From Hsuehochloa calcarea (Eukaryota; Streptophyta; Magnoliopsida; Poales; Poaceae), in contig CM070596.1 of NCBI GenBank assembly GCA_036346395.1, positions 5,310,170 to 5,374,169 of the forward strand: a DNA stretch of 64,000 nt, given 5' to 3'. Shown in pieces: positions 10,990-20,803 of the stretch. A program made the position numbers and the translations under genes. The notes beneath the pieces were generated by a model, which saw nothing but the letters and a program-made list of their open reading frames with translations, was not told the origin of the DNA and did no database searches. Each line of letters starts with the position of its first letter. Position 1 is the stretch's first letter.

Positions 10990-11888
10990 TGCTCCTTCCT
11001 TCACCGTATCTCAATGTTTATCTCGTTTTTGCCAATCCTGTTAGCCTTGTTAGGTCCCGCCGCCGTTAACCACTGAAAAATTATAAAAATAATACCCATC
11101 TTACTCTTCTTCCTTCTCACTCTTTCTCCTCTTCTTCGTGCCCCAACCTCCCCCTGCCCACGTCACTCCTGCTCCCGCCGCCCCTCCATGGCCAGACCCG
11201 GCCTCCCCGCCACCGCCACCACTGCTCCAACTCCCGACGCCCACGGCACCGGACCCAGCCTCCCCACCGCCACCACCGCCGAGCCCTAGTAGAACCAGCA
11301 TCGTAGCCCCGCCATGGTCGTCGTCGACGCCGGCCTCGCTTGCGCCTCCTCGGGCCAACCACCACCACCAAAAGGTTTTTCGTGACCACTTCGTGCATGC
11401 GCGCTAGCTACCCGAGCCTTAAAGCCACCGGAGGTCGCCGCACGCGAGCTTCTCTTCTTCGTGGACGCCACCCTTGCCCCAACCGTTCCAGCATCCGTAG
11501 TCCTCCAGTCCACACGCGTCGCCACAAATGGGTTCCCTGTACCCAGGAACATGATGTGCTTCCGTACTCTTCGTCGTTGCTCTGCCGGAGCACCGCCGCC
11601 GCCCTTGGCCTAACCTCCCCTGCTCCTTCTGCCTCGGTCCCCAGGAACATGTTGTCCAACGTCTTCCTCGCCTCTGTCGGCCTCAGTGCTCCGCCATCGC
11701 CTCTGCCGCTCATTGGTGGGGAGAGGAGAGACGAGGAGAGAGAGGGGAGGGATGAAGAAGAAGATGGAAGAGCAAGAAGGGTAAATAAATCTTTTCGCGC
11801 ACAATTTGACAGTCAACTCATGGTTGACCGACAGGAGTGAAAAAAACGGGATGGAAGTTAAAATCCAATGTCAATAAAGGGAGGAGCA
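10990..11888. mobile_element. Long inverted-repeat element, Mutator-like candidate
   Basis: The left flank begins TGCTCCTTCCTTCACCGTAT. The reverse complement of the right end begins TGCTCCTCCCTTTATTGACA, and the two continue in rough parallel for about 120 bases (shared phrases TCCCGTTTTT/TCTCGTTTTT, ACCCATCTTACTCTTC / ACCCTTCTTGCTCTTC). Between them lie about 650 bases of GC-rich sequence with open frames on both strands (proline-rich on one strand, glycine-rich on the other). A clean 9-bp target duplication was not found. The architecture fits a non-autonomous MULE; whether the interior is a captured gene piece cannot be told by eye. Confidence 0.45.
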
Positions 11889-12297
11889 TTTTGCGGTGAT
11901 ATTTTAGGAACCCGATCAACTTGCAAATAATAAATTAATCTATAAAAATATCCTCGTTACTAAAACATGCATTATCTTTATCAGAGGTTAGCCTATTGAA
12001 TTGTCAGGTTGGAGGCTCATTAAAAGTGAAGGCTCCCAAGTTGTTGTCGCAAGTGCAAGGTACTAACACTGCCACCACTCTCGAGGGTAGAATATCTTTC
12101 CCTTTTCATGCCAGGCTAATCTATTTGTTTATTCCATGCACAGTTTTAAATAGTGTTCCAATTGATGGTATTGGTGTTGACCAAGTTCATGCTATTTTGA
12201 ACATCCTGTCATTCCTTAATGTCCTTGAATTGCCTTCTTGAGGGGCTCCCTATGAGCATGTTCTTCGTGGATGCAGCCGGTCATACTACCATTCTTA
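11889..12297. other. Spacer between two inverted-repeat elements
   Basis: About 400 bases of mixed composition. A short plus-strand open frame (11996-12241) has no recognisable domain. Nothing is supported as a feature. Confidence 0.5.
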
Positions 12298-13740
12298 CGG
12301 GGGAATGCATTATTTACCCTTCGCTTAGATGCATTTCAAGATTATACCTTTTATTCCCGATGTAATTATTTTTTTACCACTCGCTTAGTTTGATCCTCGA
12401 TTAAATACATCGTTTTGATTATTTTTATAATATATGTCGATTTTTGCCGTTATAGCCACCCAAAAATACACTAATGCCCTTGCCCTTTACCCGTCGTCAC
12501 CTAAGAGGACCTGCAGCCTGACATCCATCGCCAATGTCGACCGCTCCCCCATCCTCTATCTCTCCACGCTCCGCTCGCTCGCTCCCAACCCCGGCCACCA
12601 CCCCAACTCACCATGCATTAGTGGAAGTTTTTAGTATCAATAAATTCAACAATAGATGCAAAGGGGTTCAACAACAACCCATTACCCTCCCCCCAAAACA
12701 ATCTCCAACAACAATTGTCTCATATACTAATCATGTTTTTCCAAACAAATGTCACCTATCGTCATTAACAATCCTCCAAAGAAATGTTGAAGTGTCAGAA
12801 AGAACTCAAAACAAGAGATGAAAGAGGGATCAAGTGTCATGTTTCCCAAGAAGAAACCATTCCGAGCTCACCAAGCATCATCCGTGGCTACTCTGGCATT
12901 GGCGTGCATGCCCTCGAATGCCTCGACTGGCACTGAGACGGAGCCAGCGCAAGCGTGCCACCTCGCGCCTAGCTGCGCCACCCTGCTGGCCACGTCCTCG
13001 ATGGCCTTCAGGAACTCCTTTACCTACGTCAGCGTGTGCACCTCCTTGGCGGTGACCTCGATGGGGCACCACCACAGCTTATCAGCCTACCGCTCAGCGT
13101 GCGCCATCTTGCACATCTCCTCGGACGCCGTATCAGAGACCCCGTCCTTGATCTTCTCACACGTGAGCTTCATGGCATATAGGTGGATTGGTACTCGGCC
13201 ACCTCATTGTCGAGCTCGGCTTCACGGGCGTGAAGGCGGCGTGTGGCGGTGGAGAGCGCGTGGTGGGCATGGGCTAGGAGGAAGGGGAACAGGGGCGGGG
13301 AGGAGGGTGAGGAGGATGCAGGAGGGGCAGAGGTTCCCGCCTATCCATGAGAGTGCGGCGACAGCAAGCTGCGGGTCGTGCGGGAGAGGGAGAGGAGGGA
13401 AAGCAGGAGGAGGAGGAGGCGATAGAAGGAGAGAGAGAGGACCTTAGGGGAGGAGAAGGCATCGGTGGAAGGAGAGGAGAGGAGGGAGAGTAGGAGGAGG
13501 GAGGCAGTGGCGGAAGGAGAGGGAGAGCAGGCGGAAGGGAGGAGATGAGTGCACAGGCAAGGGCAACAAGGTAATTTTGCGTGGCCAAAACATGGAAAAA
13601 TTGTGTATATTAATAAAATATTACAAATGGGGTATTTTATCAAGGATCGGTCTATGTGGAGGGTATATAAACAATTACCTCGGAAAGGAGGGTATATTCT
13701 TGAAACGCATCTAAGTGGAAGACATATTATCAATTCCCCC
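12298..13740. mobile_element. Long-TIR (about 165 bp) element, Pack-MULE-like
   Basis: The left end from GGGGGAATGCATTATTTACC (12299) and the reverse complement of the right end from GGGGGAATTGATAATATGTC (13740) align over roughly 165 bases, through shared phrases such as TTAGATGC(A/G)TTTCAAGA, GTAATT(A/G)TTT, GATCCT(C/T)GAT and ATTTTT-CC-T. This long, moderately diverged inverted repeat is typical of Mutator-like elements. The 1.1-kb interior is GC-rich and contains a broken coding relic on the minus strand. Flanking 9-mers do not match cleanly, although TCTTA occurs on both sides. No transposase is visible. Confidence 0.6.
12868..13260 (-). pseudogene. Coding relic inside the long-TIR element
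   Basis: From the ATG at 13173 to the TGA at 12868 one frame of 102 codons is open except for two TAG codons, each one base from a CAG glutamine codon. The translation is charged and helix-like, with fragments such as KIKDGVSDTASEEMCKMAHA and VKEFLKAIEDVASRVAQLGA, suggesting part of a coiled coil. Upstream to about 13260 similar character (REAELDNEVAEYQ) continues in another frame, so a one-base shift near 13175 is likely. I do not recognise the protein. It may be a captured host exon or a fragment of another element's protein. Confidence 0.5.
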
Positions 13741-14074
13741 GTCTTATTGATGTTTTTTTTTTTGTGCTCTGTGGTGACCCTGGTTCATTCCTATTATTTA
13801 CGGTGGCCACTTTTGCTTTTGGTAATGTTTCCTCATTTGTCTAAAATATCAGAAATAACAAAAGTATACATTGAGTCACATTATCATCTGATATTTGTAT
13901 CCTATCTTTAAAAAATATTATAACAATTAAAATAGATGAATCTTAAAGGTGATATGTTGGTGGTCTCAATGCTTTTACTGAAGTAAAGCTTTACAACATA
14001 TTGTGCCTCCAAATCCTATCCTTCAAATATGAAAAGCTTTTGTTTGATCCTATCATGTGGTGTTCATGCACCCT
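13741..14074. other. AT-rich spacer
   Basis: About 330 bases between the long-TIR element and the LTR fragment starting near 14075. I see nothing in it beyond AT-rich runs. Confidence 0.5.
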
Positions 14075-16003
14075 TGTCAAACCCCAAATTTGAAATTTGG
14101 GATCTTCTGTGTTCATGACACCAGCCCCTAGATCAGTAGCTAATGTCCACAGTTACATCATTGAATATCAAACACATATCTTAGAAATGTAAACCTATTG
14201 CATAATAATAATAATAACATAAATATACCTTACGGCTTTTGACTTTCAGAATGGTCGGTCAAGCCAAATACCTTTATAGAATCAGCAGCGGAAGCGGAAT
14301 TTAAAGTGCAACACATAAAACCCTCACGATATACCCACAAGCAATCAACTGGGACCCGCGGCCTAGTCCTTTGCCTTCTTGTCTTCCAGTCTTGACGAAC
14401 GCGCATAAGTGTCCATATAGCCTTCTTCTTTTATATTTACTAAATGATAATATTGAGCGAGTATGAGTACACAACCGTACTCGCAAGCCAACACACAGAA
14501 TGCATGTATAATATGCAAGGCTAATCAAAGGAATGGATTGTGGTTCTTTTGTTTGCATAAAGTCACTTATTGAAATAGACTATGTAGTACCAAACCTGAG
14601 ACCTAGCATTTTTAACTAACACAGGTTTTAACAAAGTTGAATTTTGTTGTAAAATACTAGTGGAGGCTCCAACCTCCTATATCACCGAGTGGCTCCATCC
14701 ACCCAATGCTTATGTTCTTTCTCGAATCACATCCCGTACTTCTCACTGGTTCCCAACCAGGCCATCTCAAATCTCTAGGCTCTAACCTATCTCAAATCTC
14801 TGGACTCCAACCCATCTTTTCATTCCCTACCACAATTTTTTTTATAAAAATAAAAGATAATTCAAGTAAGTTCTCGGCACCGCTCATGACCATGGGCGCG
14901 GCTATCTAGATAATTTTCTCACTCTGCAGAGTTCGTACACTTTACCCATAAGAGACAAGTTCGTACATACAGCCATAGGCGTGAGACTAAGATAATCATC
15001 ACAAGACCTTTACAATGCCCTAACCAACGCAACCCCATCTGTTAGGTTTCGCTACCGAAGGTGGTCTCCTAATGCAATACAGTCGCGCTACCCTTTGGAC
15101 TTCCATCCTCCAGGTGTTTGTTAACTACTCTACTCGTGCGTGTACATGTCATTAGTGTATTGTCGTTACTATCATTTATTATCGTATGACAATGGCCTAG
15201 GGCCTAGTGGTCATTGGATCATGTGTGTATGTATATGCCCAACTATGACTATAACATTTTAGGTCATAACTACCTGGGTTGATCATGTTAGTTTTAAATC
15301 TTAGTTAGCTAAAAAGTATTCCCTAATTAAAGGTATTATTCACTGACATTGAAGAGTTGGCAAAGCTATCAGTTTAATTCAAATTGCTTTCAAAAAATCA
15401 AATGAACTTGAATGGATGCTTTCTTGTTGATTGGGTAGGGTTTGAATTTAGATGAATTTAGAGACAAGAATTGTTCAATTTAGATTTAAAACGAGAGAGC
15501 GCAGGTTCTCTAAAGTTTTAAATCAAATTAAATCCCTGAAATTAACAGGGGGAGAGAGTCCTCTCTCTGACAGGTGAGACCCTTGAGATTTTCTTTTCCT
15601 TTTTGATTTATTTTATATTTGGAAAAATGCTCTAGTGGTTGACAGGTGGGCCCTTGCATTTTCAATTCTTTTCATTTATTTTCTTTAAGGTAATCAGACA
15701 TAGTCAAAGACAGGTGGGGCTCGGCTGTCATGGACTTTGTCCATGGCAATAGTGCATGGACCATGGTCAATGGGGTCTATACTGTGCACTTAAGGCATTG
15801 GGTCCACATGTCATAGACTCAATATCGGATTTATTATCGTAATTACTTGTAGGTAACTAATCGGCCCTACAGGTCATACTAACCTAACTATTATTACTAA
15901 CCCCTAACGACTATTCTGTCATAACGACACCTTAATGGCAATAGTAATTACCTAGCTATAGTTGCTACCCTATCACGACCAGAGCAAAGAGCTCACAAGG
16001 TGG
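14075..16003 (-). mobile_element. Ty3/gypsy-type LTR, left arm, minus orientation
   Basis: The 5' end reads TGTCAAACCCCAAATTTG on the plus strand, matching the reverse complement of an LTR 3' end. About 390 bases in (14465-14482) it carries GAGTACACAACCGTACTC, identical to the hairpin at 39312-39329. At 14875-14935 it carries a worn copy of the block CTCTGCAGAG...GGTCATGGACAT found in the other LTRs. The arm stops at the 5-bp target duplication of the solo LTR at 16009-19307 and appears to continue from 19313. No internal retrotransposon region is attached. Confidence 0.6.
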
Positions 16004-16905
16004 TCCTTTGTAGCATCCTAATCTTCAGAGCTTTTGAAAATTTACAAAAATAAAAACAACCATTTGCTTTTATTGCTAAAGCTTAATTTGGAATTTTAGA
16101 AAATCAAAAAAATAGTTTAATATGAATTAATCAAACTCCAATTAATTAAAGTTTGGTTTAGTTGAGTTTCCTGGTATTTAAAGTCAAAAATATTATTTTA
16201 AGTATTTTCTGGAATTAAAAAAAAAGAGTTTTTCATACTTCCCAAAAAAAATATTTTATTTGCAACATTTAAAGATATATTAAAGTTGAAACTATTTTTA
16301 ATAAGTTCCTAATAATTCAAGGAATTTCTGTATATTTTCTAGAATTTTTGAGCTTTATTTGCTACTTTCTAAAATGCCTTTTGATTTGTTGTATTTTTTG
16401 AAAATAAAAAATATTTTAAAATCCTTCTACTGTTCATGGGCCGAATTCCTCTGGCCCGCTACTATTCCTCCAACCTGGCCCAACCGCGCCGGCCTTTTTC
16501 CAGTCACGTTGGCCCGCTCCTGCTTCCCGTGCGCCCTCTCTCTCTCGCTACCCATGGGCCCTGCTTGCCAGCCGCTTCGCGCGCCTCCGCTTCCCCCTCT
16601 CCCTGCCACGTGGCTCCACCGGTCAGCCGTTGCCTTCCTTGCCCGCTCGCGCGCCGCTTTCTCTCTCTCCTCCTGTTTTTCTTCCCCGCCTCTCCCGCGC
16701 ACGCTCGCGCGCCCACGCTTCCGCGCCGCCGCCGCCTTTCCCACCGACACCGCCATGCCCTGGTGCCTCCCACCTCGAGTCGTGAACGTCGCCTCACATG
16801 ACCTGGCGTTGCGCTGCTCCTTCGCCCTCGCCCCCGACCACGCCGACCCAGCCTGCTACCGCCAGCACCAGCTGCTCCCGTGCAGCTCTCTCTCCCCTTC
16901 TCATC

Positions 16906-16913
16906 TATATAAA
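16906..16913 (+). promoter_or_regulatory. TATA box of the solo LTR
   Basis: TATATAAA in the context CATCTATATAAACTAG is followed by a pyrimidine-rich stretch. It lies about 900 bases inside the LTR in the sense direction, where the U3/R boundary would be expected. Whether it still drives transcription is unknown. Confidence 0.5.
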
Positions 16914-17154
16914 CTAGCTGCTCCCTCTTGTGCAGCCCTCTCTCCTCCCCTCTCCTTCCATTTCTTCAAACCTGTAGCTCCCTCTCCTCCAGTGCAAACC
17001 GGGAGTGAGCTCCACCTTATCCATTGTCAACCTCAAGCTCTCCCTCCTCTCTTTCCCCCTCCCAACCGAGCCGAAGCAACCACCGCAGCAAGCTCTCCAC
17101 CTTGTTCTCCACTTCAACCGTGAGTTCCAACCAAAGCTCCTGGTGTTTTGTTCT

Positions 17155-17465
17155 CCGCCGATATTACCGTTTTTCCTACGCCGGAACTACCGTTTTCCTT
17201 CCTCGGAACTACCGCTCTTCCTACGCCAGTACTACTGCCTGCACTTCTCCCGGTACTTCCGCCCTCCTCTCCCCCGGTACTACTGTGTTCCCCGGTAATA
17301 CCGTCCGATCCCCCGCCGGTACTACCGCCCGCACCTCTCCCGGTACTTCCGCCCTCCTCCCCGGTACTACCGTGCTACCTCGAACTACCATCTGTTCTAC
17401 CCCGGAACTACCGCACGTCCCCGCCGGAACTACCGCTCGCTACACCCCGGAACTACTGCTCGTGT
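17155..17465 (+). repeat. Degenerate CCGGWACTACCG tandem motif
   Basis: About fourteen copies of a 12-base unit close to CCGGTACTACCG or CCGGAACTACCG occur at irregular spacings of about 18-27 bases, separated by pyrimidine-rich linkers. They lie downstream of the LTR TATA box, so they would be in the transcribed leader. Confidence 0.7.
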
Positions 17466-19312
17466 CTGTGCAGCAGTCCACGTGGCGCCGCGTGGCTGCT
17501 AACGGATTTTCTGATTTTCTTTTTTAAAAATAATTCCAAAAAATCCAGAAAATCTTATTTCTATCATTTTATGTGATTCCAAACTTTCGGGGGTCAGAAC
17601 TTCTTCATCCAAACTCCGTTTTGGATGATTCAAATTTCTATATTCATATAAAATCAGTATATTTCATTTGGTTCTAGTTTTGTATTTTTTTGGATTTTAT
17701 TTGGTATTATTTTATTTATCTTGTTCTTTTCGTACGTATAGATTCCTGCGTTTCGGAATAATTCCTCGACCCGGCAACCGACGCATCGCAACTCTTCAAC
17801 GAAGGCAAGTTGTAGACCTTTTACCATGTCGTACCCATTTTATAAAATTATATTATTTTATATCAACATGCACGACTAGTTGTATAAAAATAGTTTTGGG
17901 AGTAGTTAATTACCTAATTGCCATTATGCCTCCTTGATAAATTGAGAATGATATGTTTCCTTGAATGACATAAATACTTGGACACCATAGGATTGTTAAT
18001 TATTAGTTAGATATGTTTGTATTACCAATATGGGCACATATTATGCTTAGTCATGCTTTAGTTATCCGATGGTATTCGCGATCACATAGCCGAAGAAATG
18101 ATTGAACTTGACTAAAGGAAATATGGAATTGTGGCGTGGCCACTATTGTTAAAAGATGTGTACCATGGCAATGGTTGCCATTTGGTCAGGTTGAACCAAA
18201 AAATATTTATACTCGGGCGAGTGATCGTGCAGTAAAGGGGGTATGAGAAGCACTTTGGGATGTGATAGCCTCGCCTGAGTAGCCACCTAAGGATTTAACT
18301 TTGTACACTATTGATATGGGCCATACCGTGCAACTACAAGTCCATTATGTGGTGGACCTGGCCAAGTAATTAGCAAAATTTTGAGTCGGTTCTGTTTTGG
18401 TTGATGAGCGGCGCAAGAGGGGGCCGGGAAGGCGAATCCTTTGCGAGCAGAACCGAGTCAAAACGAAACTTTGTAAAGGCCTTGTCACGTGTTCTAGTCT
18501 GGTTACCTAAGGTAGTGAGCGGTGGTATCGACGGATGCCAAACAAACTAGAGAAGTCGTGTCTTGTGGGGAAAGTTGTACAACTTCTGTAGAGTGTCAAA
18601 AACTATTCGAATAGTCGTGTCCCCGGTTATGGACATACCTAGAGATTTCACGCAAATGGTAGCATTTTTATAAAAATATTGGAATGGATTGATGGAATGG
18701 TTTGCTTGGAATGGTTGGGAAGTGAATGGGGTGTTCACTAGTTATTTCAAAGAAACTTGATTACTTATGTATTAATCTTTTAAACAATGCTTTGCAATCT
18801 ACTTACTCTATTTACTATCAGTATTGTTTTATGTAAAATAACCATAAAACTATCCTTGTCAAGCCTTGCATGAATACTATTTGCATACATTTCCCTACGA
18901 CTTGCTGAGTACTTTATGTACTTATGGCTATACGCCACTTGTTGATTAGTCCCCGCTGAAGAACTAGGGAACACCGAATTCTATGAGGATGAACTCTTTG
19001 AAGATTACGCGAATTAGGATGCGTCCTCCACTCGATTGCCTGTGGGCATGTCGATTGGCCTCCACGAGATGTTTTGGATTTCCGCTGTAAGTTACTCTTT
19101 TGCTGTTAAGCCCTACGTGGCTAACTTTGTAAGACTTGACCATAAGGTCCTTTTGCTGCTAATTAATATTACTTTGTCTGCTTCATTAGCTTCATTGTTG
19201 TATGGATATGATAACATCATTGTTGTAACTGTGCGAGCTAGCTATTAATCATGGAACTAGCCGGAATGCACAGAGGGTCTCGGAGTTGCATACCTCGGGG
19301 TTCGACATCCTT

Positions 19313-20500
19313 GTCGCGCTCGACGCTGGCGAGCCGGGCCACAGAGTTCTTGGGGAAGCCCAAAATGGGTTCCCCACTGGTAGGCGGTCCTATGGGTGCC
19401 AGCGGCGAGGGCATTTGGGGCCGCGGTGACTACGACCTTTCGGTGGCGCTCTCGGCTAGTACACGTGCGCACGAGCATCTAAAGGGGGCAAGGAACCTAC
19501 TGGAGTGGAGGGAGACAACGGGGGTGGACGGAGGATGGTTGGCAATGATGACCCGAGGCGGCAGGGAGATCTTCACGTGGTGGCGGCGACCTGAGAGAAG
19601 GGAGGCGTCGTGAGATATCGGGGAAGCATGAGGGGGTGGGGAGATGGTACGAGGGGAAGCAAGCAATCAGAGGGGTGCTAACCGAGCGAGGAGCGGTGGC
19701 GGAAATAGCGCTTTTGGCCCGGGTCGGGGAAGAAGAGGGCGTTGGCGAGCTCCTGCGGACAAAGCGCAAAATTAGTGGAGGGGAATGGGTCGTTGTTCCC
19801 TAGAACACGTGTTTACTCACACGTCGAGGTGAGAGGCTCACCGGGACGGCGACGCTGTTGAGGGTGGCGTTGACGGTGCGGCGACCAGAAACAAAGGCTT
19901 GCACCTCGCTTGCTTTTACGCTCGGTGGAGAAGAGAAAATGGAAGGGGAATGGCAGGAGGGGGTGGCGAGGCATACGCGGTGCTGGCGTTATATAGGCGG
20001 GAGAGGGAGGGAGTCGGTGGCTTGGGCGTCGTGTTACGGGACGACGGTGGGTGGAGTGACGCGGGTAATAGGGGAGGATGTCCTCGCGGCATGCCGCCAG
20101 GGTGGCAGGTGCTGTGCGAGAGCGGGGAGGAGGATGAAGGCATGTGGGGGAAGAAGGGAGGAGGTGCTGGCGGGTGGGCTTGGGAGGAAAGGAGAGAGAA
20201 AAGAAAAGGAAAAAGAAAGAGGAAGGAAAAAGAGAAAAATAAAAGAAAGAAAGAAAAGGAAAAAGAAAGATGAGAAGTCGGGTTGGACCTGGTGGTTTCG
20301 GTCCAGACCACACTTATGAGGTTTATGTTTATTTTCTTTTTAAACTCAGTTTGAATTCAATTTTTCTGTTTTTTTTTTGATGTTTCAATTAAAAATCCCA
20401 CATTTTTAGCAATTTCAAATGCTCATAATTTTTTGGAGCACCCATGTTGCTTGCCCTCATTGATTATTTGCATTTCTAAAATAGGATTGCAGAAGTAAAA
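19313..20500 (-). mobile_element. Right arm of the LTR interrupted at 16003 (probable)
   Basis: Directly after the target duplication the sequence is GC- and purine-rich (GGAGGGAGAC, GGCGAGGAG) and then AT-rich, which is the reverse complement of the order seen in the sense LTR at 16009-19307. It therefore looks like the U3/R half of the minus-strand LTR that begins at 14075. Its far end is not clear; nothing recognisable follows from about 20500 to 20803. A purine-rich AAAGAAA/GGAAAAAG tract lies at about 20193-20272. Confidence 0.45.
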
Positions 20501-20803
20501 AAAACATGCATGTTATATAATACGGTAGCATTGTCACCCAGGTAGATGTTGCTAAGTTTTCCCTTTCCATGACTATTTTCTGAGGAGATATGTTTCAAAA
20601 TGTTGATTTTCCTCTGTAGGTTACAACGGCATGTATGTTCTTAGAATCATGAAAATGCTAATAGTCGTCATTTATGTTTGATTTTCTTGATGATTCGTTA
20701 AGGTGTGGAGAGCATCTAGGACGAAGAAAGATCGTGATTTGTCTTATCAGGCGTAACGCACATAGCTAGCATCAATGAGAATTATCTATACCCAACTAGA
20801 ACT

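Larger units (their letters stand above)
16009..19307 (+). mobile_element. Solo LTR (3.3 kb) with perfect 5-bp target duplication
   Basis: The LTR begins TGTAGCATCCTAATC and ends CTCGGGGTTCGACA. It is flanked by TCCTT on both sides (16004-16008 and 19308-19312), proving a complete LTR insertion with no internal region, presumably left by recombination between two LTRs. Inside are a TATA box (16906-16913), a tract of CCGGWACTACCG units (17155-17465), the CTATTCGAATAG block (18603-18650) and the conserved hairpin (18907-18923). The long open frame at 16359-17123 is proline/serine-rich LTR sequence, not a gene. The family is Ty3/gypsy-like by its shared LTR signatures. Confidence 0.85.

Noticed and set aside
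16359..17123. 254-residue plus-strand open frame
   Set aside because: It lies wholly inside the solo LTR 16009-19307, is Pro/Ser/Arg-rich with no domain, and crosses the LTR TATA box.
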